From: Symsagittifera roscoffensis
Lineage: Eukaryota > Xenacoelomorpha > Acoela > Convolutidae
Assembly: GCF_963678635.1 (NCBI RefSeq)
Contig: NC_087064.1
Span: 69,802,123-69,866,122 of the forward strand
DNA length: 64,000 bases
Direction: 5' to 3'
In this document: in pieces, positions 24,650 to 35,754 of the stretch
Layout of the letters: the number at the start of each line of letters is the position of its first letter
Numbering within the stretch: the stretch's first letter is position 1
The notes under the pieces: generated by a model
Seen by the model: the letters and a program-made list of their open reading frames with translations, nothing else
Told to the model about the DNA's origin: nothing
Databases searched by the model: none
Translations under genes and position numbers: made by a program

Positions 24650-26197
24650 TCATGTATGTTTCGAATCTAATGCCAACTTGATGCTACCGTCTTTTTTTCT
24701 CGTAATCACAATTGGACTTATAAAACAATCTTCATCGCATTTGTTTAACTTTATGATATGCCCCTCTTTTTCCATTCTATTTAGTTCCGTTTTTACGTTA
24801 TTGAGTAGATGTAGGGGAACTCTTCTACCTTTGGTTTGGATAGGTTTGAATGGGGAATGGAAATGAGTAACTTTTCTGTCCAATGGTATTTTTCCCACTC
24901 TGTTAAATAGCCCTTTGTACCTATGATACAGATTAAGGGTCGTGTCTGAATAGTTATTTAACTTGCACAACTCTGGGCGTGATATGTTGTTGACGGGTAG
25001 TAGAGGCTGTCGTTGGGCTATCTCTATTCCAATTCTCGGGAGATTGTCGTTACCCAGGATGTTCCTCTCATGTTCAGAAGTGATAAAAAATGGGGTTTCG
25101 TCCGCGATCCACCCATTGGATTGTAATCTCACTACCACTTTCCCGATGATGTTGATTGTGTCGTTAGTGAATCCGCAAAATAGTTCCCTCGTTTTCTTCT
25201 CAACTGGCTGAATCTTCAACTGTGGATTTCTCAACTTCAATTCGTGAAGTACATTTTGTTTCAGGAAGCTCACTGGGCTTGCCGAATCCACTAGAATGTT
25301 CAAGTTGACTATTGCATTGTCTCCCAAACCGATGTTGACAAGTTTCTTGGTTTCAAAACCATTGGTATCGTAGATTGTTCTAATGTTGAGAACGGAATAG
25401 TCATCGTTATCACTTATCCCCTCTTCGGTCCAAGCGTTAATCACTCCGTAAAAATTTTCTTCGCTTCTCACCTGAAGGTCTTCTGGGGAATATAAACAAT
25501 TCTGACTATTTACAGCTTCATCTACAATTTTTACAGCGGGTTTTCTTCCTTTCGATTTACAAAGTCTTCCGAAATGTCCTTTATATTTACAAATATTACA
25601 CACAATTTCTTTCGCCGGACACACATTCAGATGACCCTTGGTAAACGCATTCCCGCATTTCATACAAGTATTTGATATTTCTATGTTCAAGCTTGGTTCC
25701 TTTTTTACGTTGTTGAAGTTTTTATACCCTCTCCCACTATTTCCTGTCGTGTTGAAAGATCTAGTCATAATGGTTAGTTTGAGGTGGTTATAGTAGCCTT
25801 TTTCGTCAATTATTGCTTGGTTTAGTGCATCCAATGGATTGAGAGTTTCCGAAAGTAATCTACGTTGTAAGTCGCAGTTTTTCATGTTAAAAATAAATAC
25901 GTCTCTGATCCACTCCTGTTCTGCATTAATTCCAATTTCACATGATCTTGCCAAATCTGCTAACGCGCCCCAAAATTGTTCATAGTATTTTCTATCCTTT
26001 TGTTTCCTGCTCAATAGTTTGTATCGTTCAAATGTTATGTTGGTTGGTTTGATAAAAGCCAATTCTAGCATTTCGTAAAATTCCTTGAATGAGATTCCTA
26101 GGACTTTTACCCTTGGATGTTTCTGGGCGAAAACTCTTTTGCCTTCCGCTTCTAAGGCCAAGTATAGGATTGACCTTACTTTTTTTATCGGCCTCAT
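24650..26197 (-). pseudogene. pol: gag-protease-RT N-terminus of the Ty3/gypsy element
   Basis: This is a 515-codon open frame that continues gag. Around residues 30-140 it has a capsid-like helical region (YYEQFWGALADLA). Two zinc knuckles follow, C178/C181/H189/C193 with a long spacing and C200/C203/H208/C213 in the classic CX2CX4HX4C form. The retropepsin active site is ILVDSAS, with D304-S-A. A late protease ILGND motif and the fingers of reverse transcriptase (SPIVITRKKDGS) come next. It ends at an in-frame TGA after LALDSKHT, inside conserved RT sequence; recognisable RT resumes in the same frame just beyond the stop. Confidence 0.88.
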
Positions 26198-26525
26198 ATC
26201 TCCTCATTCCTCCGAATTTCCGTTTTTCTTCTGCTATTCTTTTCTCTTCAGCGTGTTCGTAGACTCGCATTGTTTCTTTGTTCCTGGCCTCCCTGGCTTT
26301 CCTCTGTTGGTCAGTTTCTGACTCCTGGGCACCTTCTAGGATCGGTAACGTCGTCTCCCCTTCCATTGGTTCTTTGAGGTTATCTATGTCTAAATTTTCC
26401 TTCGCGATAATAGCCAAATGGAATTGTCCTATCCAATTGTTCCATTGAGTGGGAGGTTCTACCGTGTGGTTCGGCCAAAAGGCGGGTATTCCCCTCAGGT
26501 TCGAATCAGTTGTTGACTGCGCCAT
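26028..26525 (-). pseudogene. gag: gag N-terminal part of the Ty3/gypsy element, frameshifted
   Basis: The ATG lies at the LTR border. The protein begins MAQSTTDSNLRGIPAFWPNH and has a charged helical segment around residues 75-110. Near 26185 the frame shifts within an A7 run, and the capsid-like remainder continues in the frame of the next entry. The shift lies inside gag rather than at a gag/pol border, so a disabling indel or a sequencing error is likelier than programmed frameshifting. Confidence 0.75.
26507..26524 (-). promoter_or_regulatory. Primer-binding-site-like sequence
   Basis: TGGCGCAGTCAACAACTG follows the 5' LTR directly. TGG at the LTR border is the expected complement of a tRNA 3' CCA end. 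I cannot name the tRNA. The gag ATG overlaps the LTR border by one base, so the first gag codons are also the putative primer site. Confidence 0.55.
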
Positions 26526-26737
26526 AATAAAGAGTTAAGATGTACCACTGGTAACTATTGTATCTAACTAAAGTTAAAAGAGAATAAAAGTATTGGTTGA
26601 ATTAAAACTGACTGTAGTCTAAAAAGAGCAACTTGTGAACCGAAGTCCACTGGACTTCGCAGAGTTAATATTGACTGGTACGTAATTAGATAATAGAGGT
26701 CAAGGTTATAACATACTAAAAATACTGAATCACAACA
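26525..26737 (-). repeat. 5' LTR of the Ty3/gypsy element (213 bp)
   Basis: In the element's orientation it starts TGTTGTGATTCAG and ends CTTTATTA. It differs from the 3' LTR at two positions (C for T and T for C on the plus strand, in the block after CTGGACTTCG). Confidence 0.93.
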
Positions 26738-27204
26738 GTTCTACCTAATAATCTTATAAAAAGTAGTAAAATGTACTCATGCCAAATTTGATTGTTTGCG
26801 GTATGATTTTTTAATAAGTTCTTTTGATTAGATAAAAATTGCACAAGTTACGCGGTCTAATTCAGAAATTGCAAATAACAAATAAAAATTAAATTCTTCT
26901 AGTTTCCATGGTAGATTTTAATTCTCAGACTTTTCAGCGGAGTCAAAAACTCCCATTTTTATCCATTTTGGGCTAACTTTATAAAAAAAAATCTATCATA
27001 AAATGTTTTCAAAATTAAAGAAAATTATCGATATATTTTTTTTAAATTTCAAAGTTGAAGTTATTTCAAAACTTTAGTTCGCTATGTTCTCTGTTTCCTT
27101 GCTTTATTTGACGCTTTTTTTGGCTATGCTTCTTTTCAAATGATACGGGACTGACGGAAGTTTTTATTGGTATCAGTTTTTGATATCCGTGTTCTGATAT
27201 CTGT
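26738..27204. other. Non-coding AT-rich DNA right of the retrotransposon
   Basis: Nothing recognisable apart from A/T runs. Confidence 0.4.
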
Positions 27205-27590
27205 TTTTGTTCCAACTTGTGAAGAAAATGACGGATTATTTGTACTCGGGTGGTTTTTTCTGCAGACAAACTTCGCAGCGCAAATTTAAAAAAATATTTC
27301 ACCTGTGATCACTTTTTGTGAAAATATGGGGGTATAAAGAGTGCCATTTTGGCCAATTTTGGATAATTAACGCTTGATATATTTAGTGCTATTTCCGCGT
27401 AACTGTAATTTTTTCCGTTTTGAAATCGTTCCAAACTGAATTGAGGCATGCTAATTAACATCTTTGGTACTTTGCTTATTGCGAAACATAATTCTTTGCA
27501 CTTCTCAACATATCGCGTGCGGGGGGGTATAACATAGCGCAATTTAAATTTTTTTTAAGCATGCACTACTACATTGATTTTAAAAGGCAG
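27205..27590 (-). repeat. Dispersed repeat family A, diverged copy
   Basis: Shared blocks appear in family order on the minus strand: GACGGATTATTTGTACTCGGG, CAGACAAACTTCG, TATTTCACCTGTGATCA, GCCATTTTGGCCAATTTTGG, TATATTTAGTGCTA and AAATCGTTCCAAACTGAAT. The ends are eroded. Confidence 0.6.
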
Positions 27591-28004
27591 TTGGAGATAA
27601 TTGTGGTTTCTCTTGAAATCGGGTTTAATGGTTTCTTCCTAATAAATATTGGACGTCTTTTAGTCGCGCGAGGCTCTGTTTTGCTTTTGTATTAGGCATG
27701 AGACATTTTCTGCAAGTTTTCTCAGTTCCAAGAAAAATCGTATAAAATTTTGGCTTTTTTGTACTTTGTTAGGGATATAAAAACAAGTAAACCAAGATGT
27801 CATTTAATGCAACAGCGGGAAAATTTTTTGGTACCATTCGTTAAATATACATTTGGTGTCATTCGTTAAATGGACAATTGATATACATTAATAGAATTTT
27901 CACCGATTCATCACCTTCTGTGCTTACAGGGCTCTACGCTCCAGCTCAAGTACTGTTCTTCATTTTGTTTCCCGGTTTGAGGTGCTCGAATTGTGTTTTG
28001 ACTT

Positions 28005-30539
28005 TGAAAGTCGAATAAGTGCAGTTTTGCGACTGAAATTCCGCGGTCGAGGAGCAATTTTAAGTCGAGCACAAAGTCAAAACAAATCCGATTCTGGTCG
28101 AAAAAGTCGAAACATAGGTCGAGAAAGCCGAAACATAGGCCGAGAAAGTCGAAACATACCAGATTTTGGTCGAGAAAGTCGAAACATAGGTCGAGAAATC
28201 AAAACAAAAGGCCAGCATAGACGAAGCACAGGTCGAGTGCAGTCGAAACAGGTCGAGCACAGTCGAAACATAACTCGAGCACAGTCGAAATATAGGTCAA
28301 GAAAGTCGAAACATACCCGATTTTGGTCGAGAAAGTTGAAACATAGGTCGAGAAAGTCAAAACATACCCGGTTGTGGCCGAGAAAGTCTAAACAAAAGTC
28401 GAGAAAGTCAAAACATACCCGTTTTTGGTCGAAAAAGTTGAAATATAGGTCGAGAAACCAAAACATAGGTCCAGCACAGTCGAAACACAGGTCGAGCGCA
28501 ACCGAAATAGGTCGATCAAAGTCGAAAGATAACTCGAGCACAGTCAAAACATAGGTCGAAAAAGTCGAAACATACCCGATTTTTGTCGAGAAAATTGAAA
28601 CATAGGTCGAGAAAGTCAAAATATAGGTCGACAAAGTCAAAACATACCCGATGTTGGTCGAGAAAATCAAAACATAAGTCAATACGGTCAAAACATAAGT
28701 CGAGCACTGTGGAAACAAAGGTCGAGCACAGTCGAAACATAGGTCGAAACATAGGTCGAGCACAGTCGAAACATAGGTCGAGCACTGTCGAAACATAGTT
28801 CGAGCACAGTCGAAACAGTTCGGGCACAGTCGAAACATAAGTCGAGCACAGTCGAAACATATAGTTTTTAGTCGATAAAGTCAAAACGTGAAAGTCTATG
28901 CGGGGTCGAACAAACATATTTTTTAAAATTGCCGGTCGAGAAAGTCGAAACATATCTATGCAGGGTCGAACAAACAAAATTTTAAAAAAATATCGGTCGA
29001 GAAAGTCGAAACGTACCGAATTTCGGTCGAGAAAGTCGAAACCTGAACTGGATCAAACAAAGTCGAACTATTTTTTGTTACGTTGAGAAAGTCGAATAAG
29101 TGCAGTTTTGCGACTGAAATTCCGCGGTCGAGGAGCAATTTTAAGTCGAGCACAAAGTCAAAACAAATCCGATTCTGGTCGAAAAAGTCGAAACATAGGT
29201 CGAGAAAGCCGAAACATAGGCCGAGAAAGTCGAAACATACCAGATTTTGGTCGAGAAAGTCGAAACATAGGTCGAGAAATCAAAACAAAAGGCCAGCATA
29301 GACGAAGCACAGGTCGAGTGCAGTCGAAACAGGTCGAGCACAGTCGAAACATAACTCGAGCACAGTCGAAATATAGGTCAAGAAAGTCGAAACATACCCG
29401 ATTTTGGTCGAGAAAGTTGAAACATAGGTCGAGAAAGTCAAAACATACCCGGTTGTGGCCGAGAAAGTCTAAACAAAAGTCGAGAAAGTCAAAACATACC
29501 CGTTTTTGGTCGAAAAAGTTGAAATATAGGTCGAGAAACCAAAACATAGGTCCAGCACAGTCGAAACACAGGTCGAGCGCAACCGAAATAGGTCGATCAA
29601 AGTCGAAAGATAACTCGAGCACAGTCAAAACATAGGTCGAAAAAGTCGAAACATACCCGATTTTTGTCGAGAAAATTGAAACATAGGTCGAGAAAGTCAA
29701 AATATAGGTCGACAAAGTCAAAACATACCCGATGTTGGTCGAGAAAATCAAAACATAAGTCAATACGGTCAAAACATAAGTCGAGCACTGTGGAAACAAA
29801 GGTCGAGCACAGTCGAAACATAGGTCGAAACATAGGTCGAGCACAGTCGAAACATAGGTCGAGCACTGTCGAAACATAGTTCGAGCACAGTCGAAACAGT
29901 TCGGGCACAGTCGAAACATAAGTCGAGCACAGTCGAAACATATAGTTTTTAGTCGATAAAGTCAAAACGTGAAAGTCTATGCGGGGTCGAACAAACATAT
30001 TTTTTAAAATTGCCGGTCGAGAAAGTCGAAACATATCTATGCAGGGTCGAACAAACAAAATTTTAAAAAAATATCGGTCGAGAAAGTCGAAACGTACCGA
30101 ATTTCGGTCGAGAAAGTCGAAACCTGAACTGGATCAAACAAAGTCGAACTATTTTTTGTTACGTTGAGAAAGTCGAATAAGTGCAGTTTTGCGACTGAAA
30201 TTCCGCGGTCGAGGAGCAATTTTAAGTCGAGCACAAAGTCAAAACAAATCCGATTCTGGTCGAAAAAGTCGAAACATAGGTCGAGAAAGCCGAAACATAG
30301 GCCGAGAAAGTCGAAACATACCAGATTTGGTCGAGAAAGTCGAAACATAGGTCGAGAAATCAAAACAAAAGGCCAGCATAGACGAAGCACAGGTCGAGTG
30401 CAGTCGAAACAGGTCGAGCACAGTCGAAACATAACTCGAGCACAGTCGAAATATAGGTCAAGAAAGTCGAAACATACCCGATTTTGGTCGAGAAAGTTGA
30501 AACATAGGTCGAGAAAGTCAAAACATACCCGGTTGTGGG
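28005..30539. repeat. 1081-bp macrosatellite array built of a ~20-bp motif, interrupted by a gap
   Basis: The units are 28005-29085, 29086-30166 and a partial unit from 30167 to the gap. The offset is exactly 1081 bp in both steps. I saw no difference between the first two units; the third has at least one 1-bp deletion (near 30327). Each unit is itself made of degenerate copies of GTCGAGAAAGTCGAAACATA and GTCGAGCACAGTCGAAACATA. The long open frames on both strands come from a stop-free repeated motif and are not genes. The true copy number is unknown because the array ends in N. Confidence 0.93.
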
Positions 30540-30739
30540 NNNNNNNNNNNNNNNNNNNNNNNNNNNNNNNNNNNNNNNNNNNNNNNNNNNNNNNNNNNNN
30601 NNNNNNNNNNNNNNNNNNNNNNNNNNNNNNNNNNNNNNNNNNNNNNNNNNNNNNNNNNNNNNNNNNNNNNNNNNNNNNNNNNNNNNNNNNNNNNNNNNNN
30701 NNNNNNNNNNNNNNNNNNNNNNNNNNNNNNNNNNNNNNN
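30540..30739. other. Assembly gap, 200 N
   Basis: Exactly 200 N, a placeholder of unknown true size. It lies where the macrosatellite would continue, so unresolved repeat copies are the likely cause. Confidence 0.99.
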
Positions 30740-31083
30740 TGAATTTTAAGGCTGGCTTTTTTTAATTTCAACGGGCTAACCGAAAATTTCTGGGTTGATA
30801 GTTTCCATTTTTGTTGATACGCAAACAATCTGTTCAGAATTTTGCATTAAAACAAATCAATTCAAGCTATGCAGAAACTTATCAGATTGATTTAATTACA
30901 CTTTGGCTCATGGAAAGATCCAATTTACAAAATTTTTCTCAAAGAAATTTACGTCGTTATTAAGTTTTGAAACTTACGCTAAATTGACTCGCATATAAGT
31001 GTCAAGTTGAGTTTTGACTAAAATTCCGTTTTGATAGTTGTGATTTTTACCCATTTCGATAGTTGTGATTGAAAACGTTCTTT
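30740..31083 (+). repeat. 342-bp direct repeat, left copy (cut by the gap)
   Basis: It begins TGAATTTTAAGGCTGGC right after the gap and matches 32754-33092 almost base for base, ending in GATTGAAAACGTTCTT. The left end of this copy is not visible. Confidence 0.88.
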
Positions 31084-31330
31084 TAAACCGGGATGGGTGA
31101 TTATTAATAGATTCAAGATAGTCACATTGATCTATGGACTTTCAAAATGTGAATTGATAAGGGAAATTTTGACTATCAATACCTTGCTGAGTACTAGTGA
31201 CGCGGTATTATATTTGAATAAATACTTTTCATTCGTTTTTTCTTCATCTGAGAGCACTGAGTTAGCAGGTCCTCTACATAGAAGTCAGTTGGAGAACATT
31301 TTGGCATTTTTTCTGTTAAATGTCCCAAGC

Positions 31331-31333
<3 letters not shown>

Positions 31334-31389
<56 letters not shown>
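31334..31389. repeat. (AT)28 microsatellite
   Basis: 56 bp of perfect alternating AT inside the interval between the two direct repeats. Confidence 0.97.
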
Positions 31390-31391
<2 letters not shown>

Positions 31392-32750
31392 CCTTTGCGA
31401 CACAAGTGTTCTTCTAACCGAAACGGGTTTTTCCATTAAATGACTTGTAAAAAATTTACTTAGCGTTTTATGGAACTTCCCAGTCATCTTTTAATTTGTA
31501 TACCGATGAGGTGCCTGTCTAGGGATCCTGAAGAATGGGGTACGAGTACCCATAGAATTTTTTTTTCATTTATCAAAATGGACGTCTTTTTTTTGTTTTA
31601 GTTTAATTGTTTTTTGTTAACTTTCCAAAGAGCGGAAATTATTTCAGATTTAAGCAAGTTGCTTCGACTTCAATTAAGAGTCGTTCTGTAATTTATAATT
31701 TATCCCTTTATTAGTTTGCTTGAGAATAGCGTTACATGGTTTCCTTTTTTATTATTAGTTTTTTGTTTTTGTATAAACGGCTTTGGCTTATGTTATATTG
31801 AATTAACACCCTTATCTTACCTCATTGAGAGACCGTTTTATTACCACATAGTTCAGACTCTTAAATAAGTCGCGAGGGTTTTTTTCGTTTTTTTTCAGGA
31901 AAACTCTTAAAATTTGTTAAGGCACAATCAAATTTACTTTTTTTCCCAGCGAAATAAAAAACTTACCTATCGATCGAGTTTTCTCAAATTGGGTTGATTC
32001 TGTCAAAAAAGTGTCAATAATAAGTTGACATAGCAGCTCAAAGAGCTTTAAGTCCATTTGTTTCTGGGGAATTTTGAAAGTTGAGATTTTTTTGAAATAC
32101 AAGTTGTTTTTTTTCTGTTAATTTGTGTTTATTGACTCCTTTCCAACTGTCTGTTGGCTATGTATTGAATGGCAAAAATGGATCTAAAAACTTCAAGCTT
32201 TTGTTTTATAGCTCGAAATTTTGATAGACTAATTTTGCCTTTGGTTTAACGGGCCTCTGCCCGGTATTGTAGGCTCAATAAACAATTTTTTTATCAGCTC
32301 CGAAATCAGTTTTTAACGCTCAGTAAAAAAAATTTAATGCATATTTTACGCTGGTAATTTTTTTTTGCGACAAGTGTTCCTCAAATTGTGTATCATTCGA
32401 AACAAACGTGAGAAATTTTTGTAAGTAATTTTTTTCTACGCTTTTTTCAAAATTTCTTTTTCGGTTTAGTGGCTTCTGTCCCCGTTGAGTTGCATCGCAA
32501 AGTTTGCAACCTTCCGATTCGCTTCAACCCGATCTGTTGAAACAAACAAAGGCCGAAATAGACGCTAAACAGCACGTCCTTTTTACCGGCTTTTTTCATA
32601 AACACAAAAGATCATTTTGCTAATCTTGATTTAAGATAGAATTTGGAATCTTGTCTGTTTTCTGGTTTGAGACTGATTTCAGACTGATTTCTTGTCTGTT
32701 GTGACTAACGTATTCCTCTAAACCGAAATTAATTTAGAAATTTTTCAAAG

Positions 32751-33092
32751 CTGAATTTTAAGGCTGGCTTTTTTAATTTCAACGGGCTAACCGAAAATTT
32801 CTGGGTTGATAGTTTCCATTTTTGTTGATACGCAAACAATCTGTTCAGAATTTTGCATTAAAACAAATCAATTCAAGCTATGCAGAAACTTATCAGATTG
32901 ATTTAATTACACTTTGGCTCATGGAAAGATCCAATTTACAAAATTTTTCTCAAAGAAATTTACTTCGTTATTCAGTTTTGAAACTTACGCTAAATTGACT
33001 CGCATATAAGTGTCAAGTTGAGTTTTGACTAAAATTCCGTTTTGATAGTTGTGATTTTTACCCATTTCGATAGTTGTGATTGAAAACGTTCT
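32751..33092 (+). repeat. 342-bp direct repeat, right copy
   Basis: Near-identical to the copy at 30740, about 2.0 kb away. The pair could be a local duplication, terminal repeats of a small non-autonomous element, or an assembly artefact around the gap. No TG..CA ends are seen. Confidence 0.88.
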
Positions 33093-35754
33093 TGTTTTTG
33101 CAACAAAATTTCTACTCACTTTTTTGCTGAGCTATTTTAGTTTTCTTTCAATGAAACTTGCAATTAGTGTGGGAATTTCAAATGAGTACAAGCTTTTTTC
33201 TTGTTTAATCGCAGATTTTTTCAGTTGAGATTTTTATTAGTTTTTTTTCGAGTTTTATATCCGAAGGCACAGATGGAGTAATGCACATGCTTCGAACAAC
33301 AAAAGTCTGGGGATAGAGTCCGAGTAGGAGCATCTCTTTTTCAACTTGAAATTTTCTTAGAGAAATTTTGGCGGTCGGACTATCGATAGTCTGTTTTTGT
33401 CAGCTTATTTTCCACAGAAGGAACTGTTATTGAGCACTTATTTCAAAAATTATAGTTCATTTCATTTTGTTTTGTACAATATGGTATTTTCCTTGTGTAT
33501 CCGTCTATTTAATCATCTCCATTTGCTTTAATTTCGTTCATTGGTTTTTTTTCTGAGAGCGCTCTTTTCGCTGATATGATATCATTTGTGTAATATCAGC
33601 TTCGTAAAAAAATTTAAGTGGAAGAAATATTTAGCATTCTTATAATTGCAGGCCATGTAAGAGAACCAAACCAATTTTCGAAAAGTACTTTACTTGGGCC
33701 AAGTTTGCTGACATAGTCATACGCCCGAGTACCCGATGCTACAAGAACAAAGGAAATTTATAATTCCGACCATTGACAGTGGGTAGGAACTTTGTATTCG
33801 GGTGTGTTTTAGTCTTTTTTTTTCGTTTTTTTGTTTTCACTCAAAATCAGGTAGCACAAATAATCATCGGACTTGTTTGAGTGCTACATCATATTAAAGA
33901 TTTTTCAATCGCGATTCGAACGACATTCAAAGTTTCCAAATTTTTCCCAGTTTCAAGAAGAAAGTGGTTTCAAATTTTCGATTTTTCTTCTAAGTTCGAG
34001 CGAGTAATGCGATCGAGCAACGTTCATCATAGCAAAATTTGCTTTTTGAAGATTTTTAGGCTTACAAAACTTAAATTCAATTTGAAGAAAATTATTTTCG
34101 GATGTTTCATTCAGCGTTTATTTGGTAATTGAAGTTTTATGAAAAAAATAAATGTTTATAGTTTTTTAGTATTCATTTTTCCTATTCACTATTGATAATG
34201 AAGCAAGCGAGTAGGCTTACAACAGCTGAACTATGCCTAATTTAAGAACTTAAAACCTAGTTTTAAGCAAATAAAATTAGTTTTTGGTGTTTTTTTTAGC
34301 TTCATTTTGGGAAGCAATAATTCAAAAAACTCTCTGTAAAATATTTTGAAAATTTCTTTAATGATTTTTCTTAAGTTTTTTAAGTCATTTTTCTACTACA
34401 ATTTTTGTACAATTTGCCTATATTACTATGACTGTCTTATATGCCTAAATTATATTTTGAAGTCAGATCCGTTTATCACACCTAGCAGACCAAAACTACA
34501 ATAATTTGAAAAAAAAACTTTCTAAACCGTAGTTTTCTAAAGGCTATGCTCGGAACATTCTGTGCTACTTGCACAGAAACGGCTATCTTTGTTTAAAAAT
34601 GCATTCATAAAGCTATTCAATTCCGATATATCAGCTAAATATTTATCTAATCATGCATCGAGTTAAAGCAGTTTTTACAACCATATAGGGGTTAATTTAA
34701 CAAATGAGAAGACAATTAATAAAATATTCATCAAATTTGAACAAGTAGCGGCACTGATGGCGTCCCGAAAAGCAGTTCAACCGAATGTTTCCAAAGAAAA
34801 TTATCCAAGGAAAAGTAGTACTCAAAAACTTCAAGAAAATTGCTAAAGTCTCGAGTTGAAAGCAATGTTGGTCAATTACAAACAGCAGACAATGCAATCG
34901 GACACTGATATGTGTTGCGTGTTTGCCAGAACCGAAACACAAACTGTTTACGATCCTCTTTTAATTTTTTTAAACTCTTCAAAATATGTTATCAATTTTG
35001 AGTTTTGAAAATCAAAATAATATGATAGTTTTTCTTGTTCTTACCGTTCGTAAAAAAGACTACAAAAGTAAAGTTTTGTTATAAATTTACAGTAGGAAAA
35101 CTTCACAAATGGGAGAACAGGAATATTAAGCAACTTTGTTTTACGTAGAAGTTGCGTGAAATTCCACTATAATCAGCTCAATTTAAGTTTGAAAAAACTA
35201 AATTTTCACCCAATATTGGATGAAGATTTCAAAATTACGCTGCGTATCCTTTTTCAGCCAATCAGATTTAATTTTGTCAATTTTTTCTACTTGCGACGGA
35301 TAGGAAATAGAGGTTGTGTGCTTGCTGACCCCACGTCGATTTTTAATATGCCAAATTTGACATGAACTAAAATAGCATCAGGATTTCGAAAGGTGCAAAC
35401 ATTATCCTCAATTGCTTTGAAATTGGCGTTAAATGAACCAGCTCACAATCAGCCATAAATACTGAGAATTTTTTTTATAATTTTTGTTTACAATTAAAGG
35501 ACAGTGAACCAAATTTCTGCAAAAAATGGTTGCTTGTATATACTATGCTCGTTTTGGGTTCGTTTTTTCTTAAATTTTTTTATCCAATTTCAAAACATTC
35601 AAATTCATGCGACATAAACATCTAATAGCACTAAATGATTTGCTTTCGGGTCCTATATGATATGTGTGTGTTTCTGTCAGCAGATGGCATGTTCTCCGCA
35701 ATATTTTTTTTTGCTTTTGTTGCAATTCTTGCAATTTTTCTTTCTTTTGTTTTG
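33093..35754. other. Non-coding interval left of the GPCR gene
   Basis: No gene is supported. It contains a family B repeat copy (33770-33935) and AT-rich sequence with many homopolymer runs. Confidence 0.45.
33770..33935 (+). repeat. Dispersed repeat family B, copy 3
   Basis: It contains GTAGGAACTTTGTATTCGGG, TCAAAATCAGGTAGCACAAA, GTGCTACATCATATTAAAG and GCGATTCGAACGACATT in the family order. Confidence 0.5.

Larger units (their letters stand above)
20206..26737 (-). mobile_element. Full-length but disabled Ty3/gypsy LTR retrotransposon (6.5 kb)
   Basis: The element reads on the minus strand in the order LTR, primer-site-like sequence, gag with two zinc knuckles, aspartic protease, reverse transcriptase, RNase H, integrase, tail, polypurine tract, LTR. 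Integrase after RNase H is the Ty3/gypsy arrangement. Flanking 5-mers GTTAT (20201-20205) and GTTCT (26738-26742) look like a target-site duplication with one change. The coding region is broken by at least six in-frame stops and several frameshifts, yet the LTRs differ at only two of 213 positions. Confidence 0.95.

Noticed and set aside
22290-24650. Reassigned stop codons (alternative genetic code) to explain stops in pol
   Set aside because: All three stop codons occur at positions that suit different residues, and the MAGE, GPCR and modular genes use normal stops. Pseudogenisation is simpler.
26180-26195. Programmed frameshift at the A7 run in gag
   Set aside because: The site is inside gag, ahead of the capsid-like part, where a programmed shift would serve no gag/pol ratio. 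A homopolymer indel is likelier.
28077-29919. Long open frames (up to 253 codons) on both strands of the macrosatellite
   Set aside because: The short repeated motif lacks stop codons in several frames, so frames stay open on both strands at once. The translations are simple repeats of the DNA motif with no independent coding evidence.
28005-30539. CRISPR-like regular repeat array
   Set aside because: The repeated motifs run without unique spacers, are degenerate, and lie in a eukaryotic genome.
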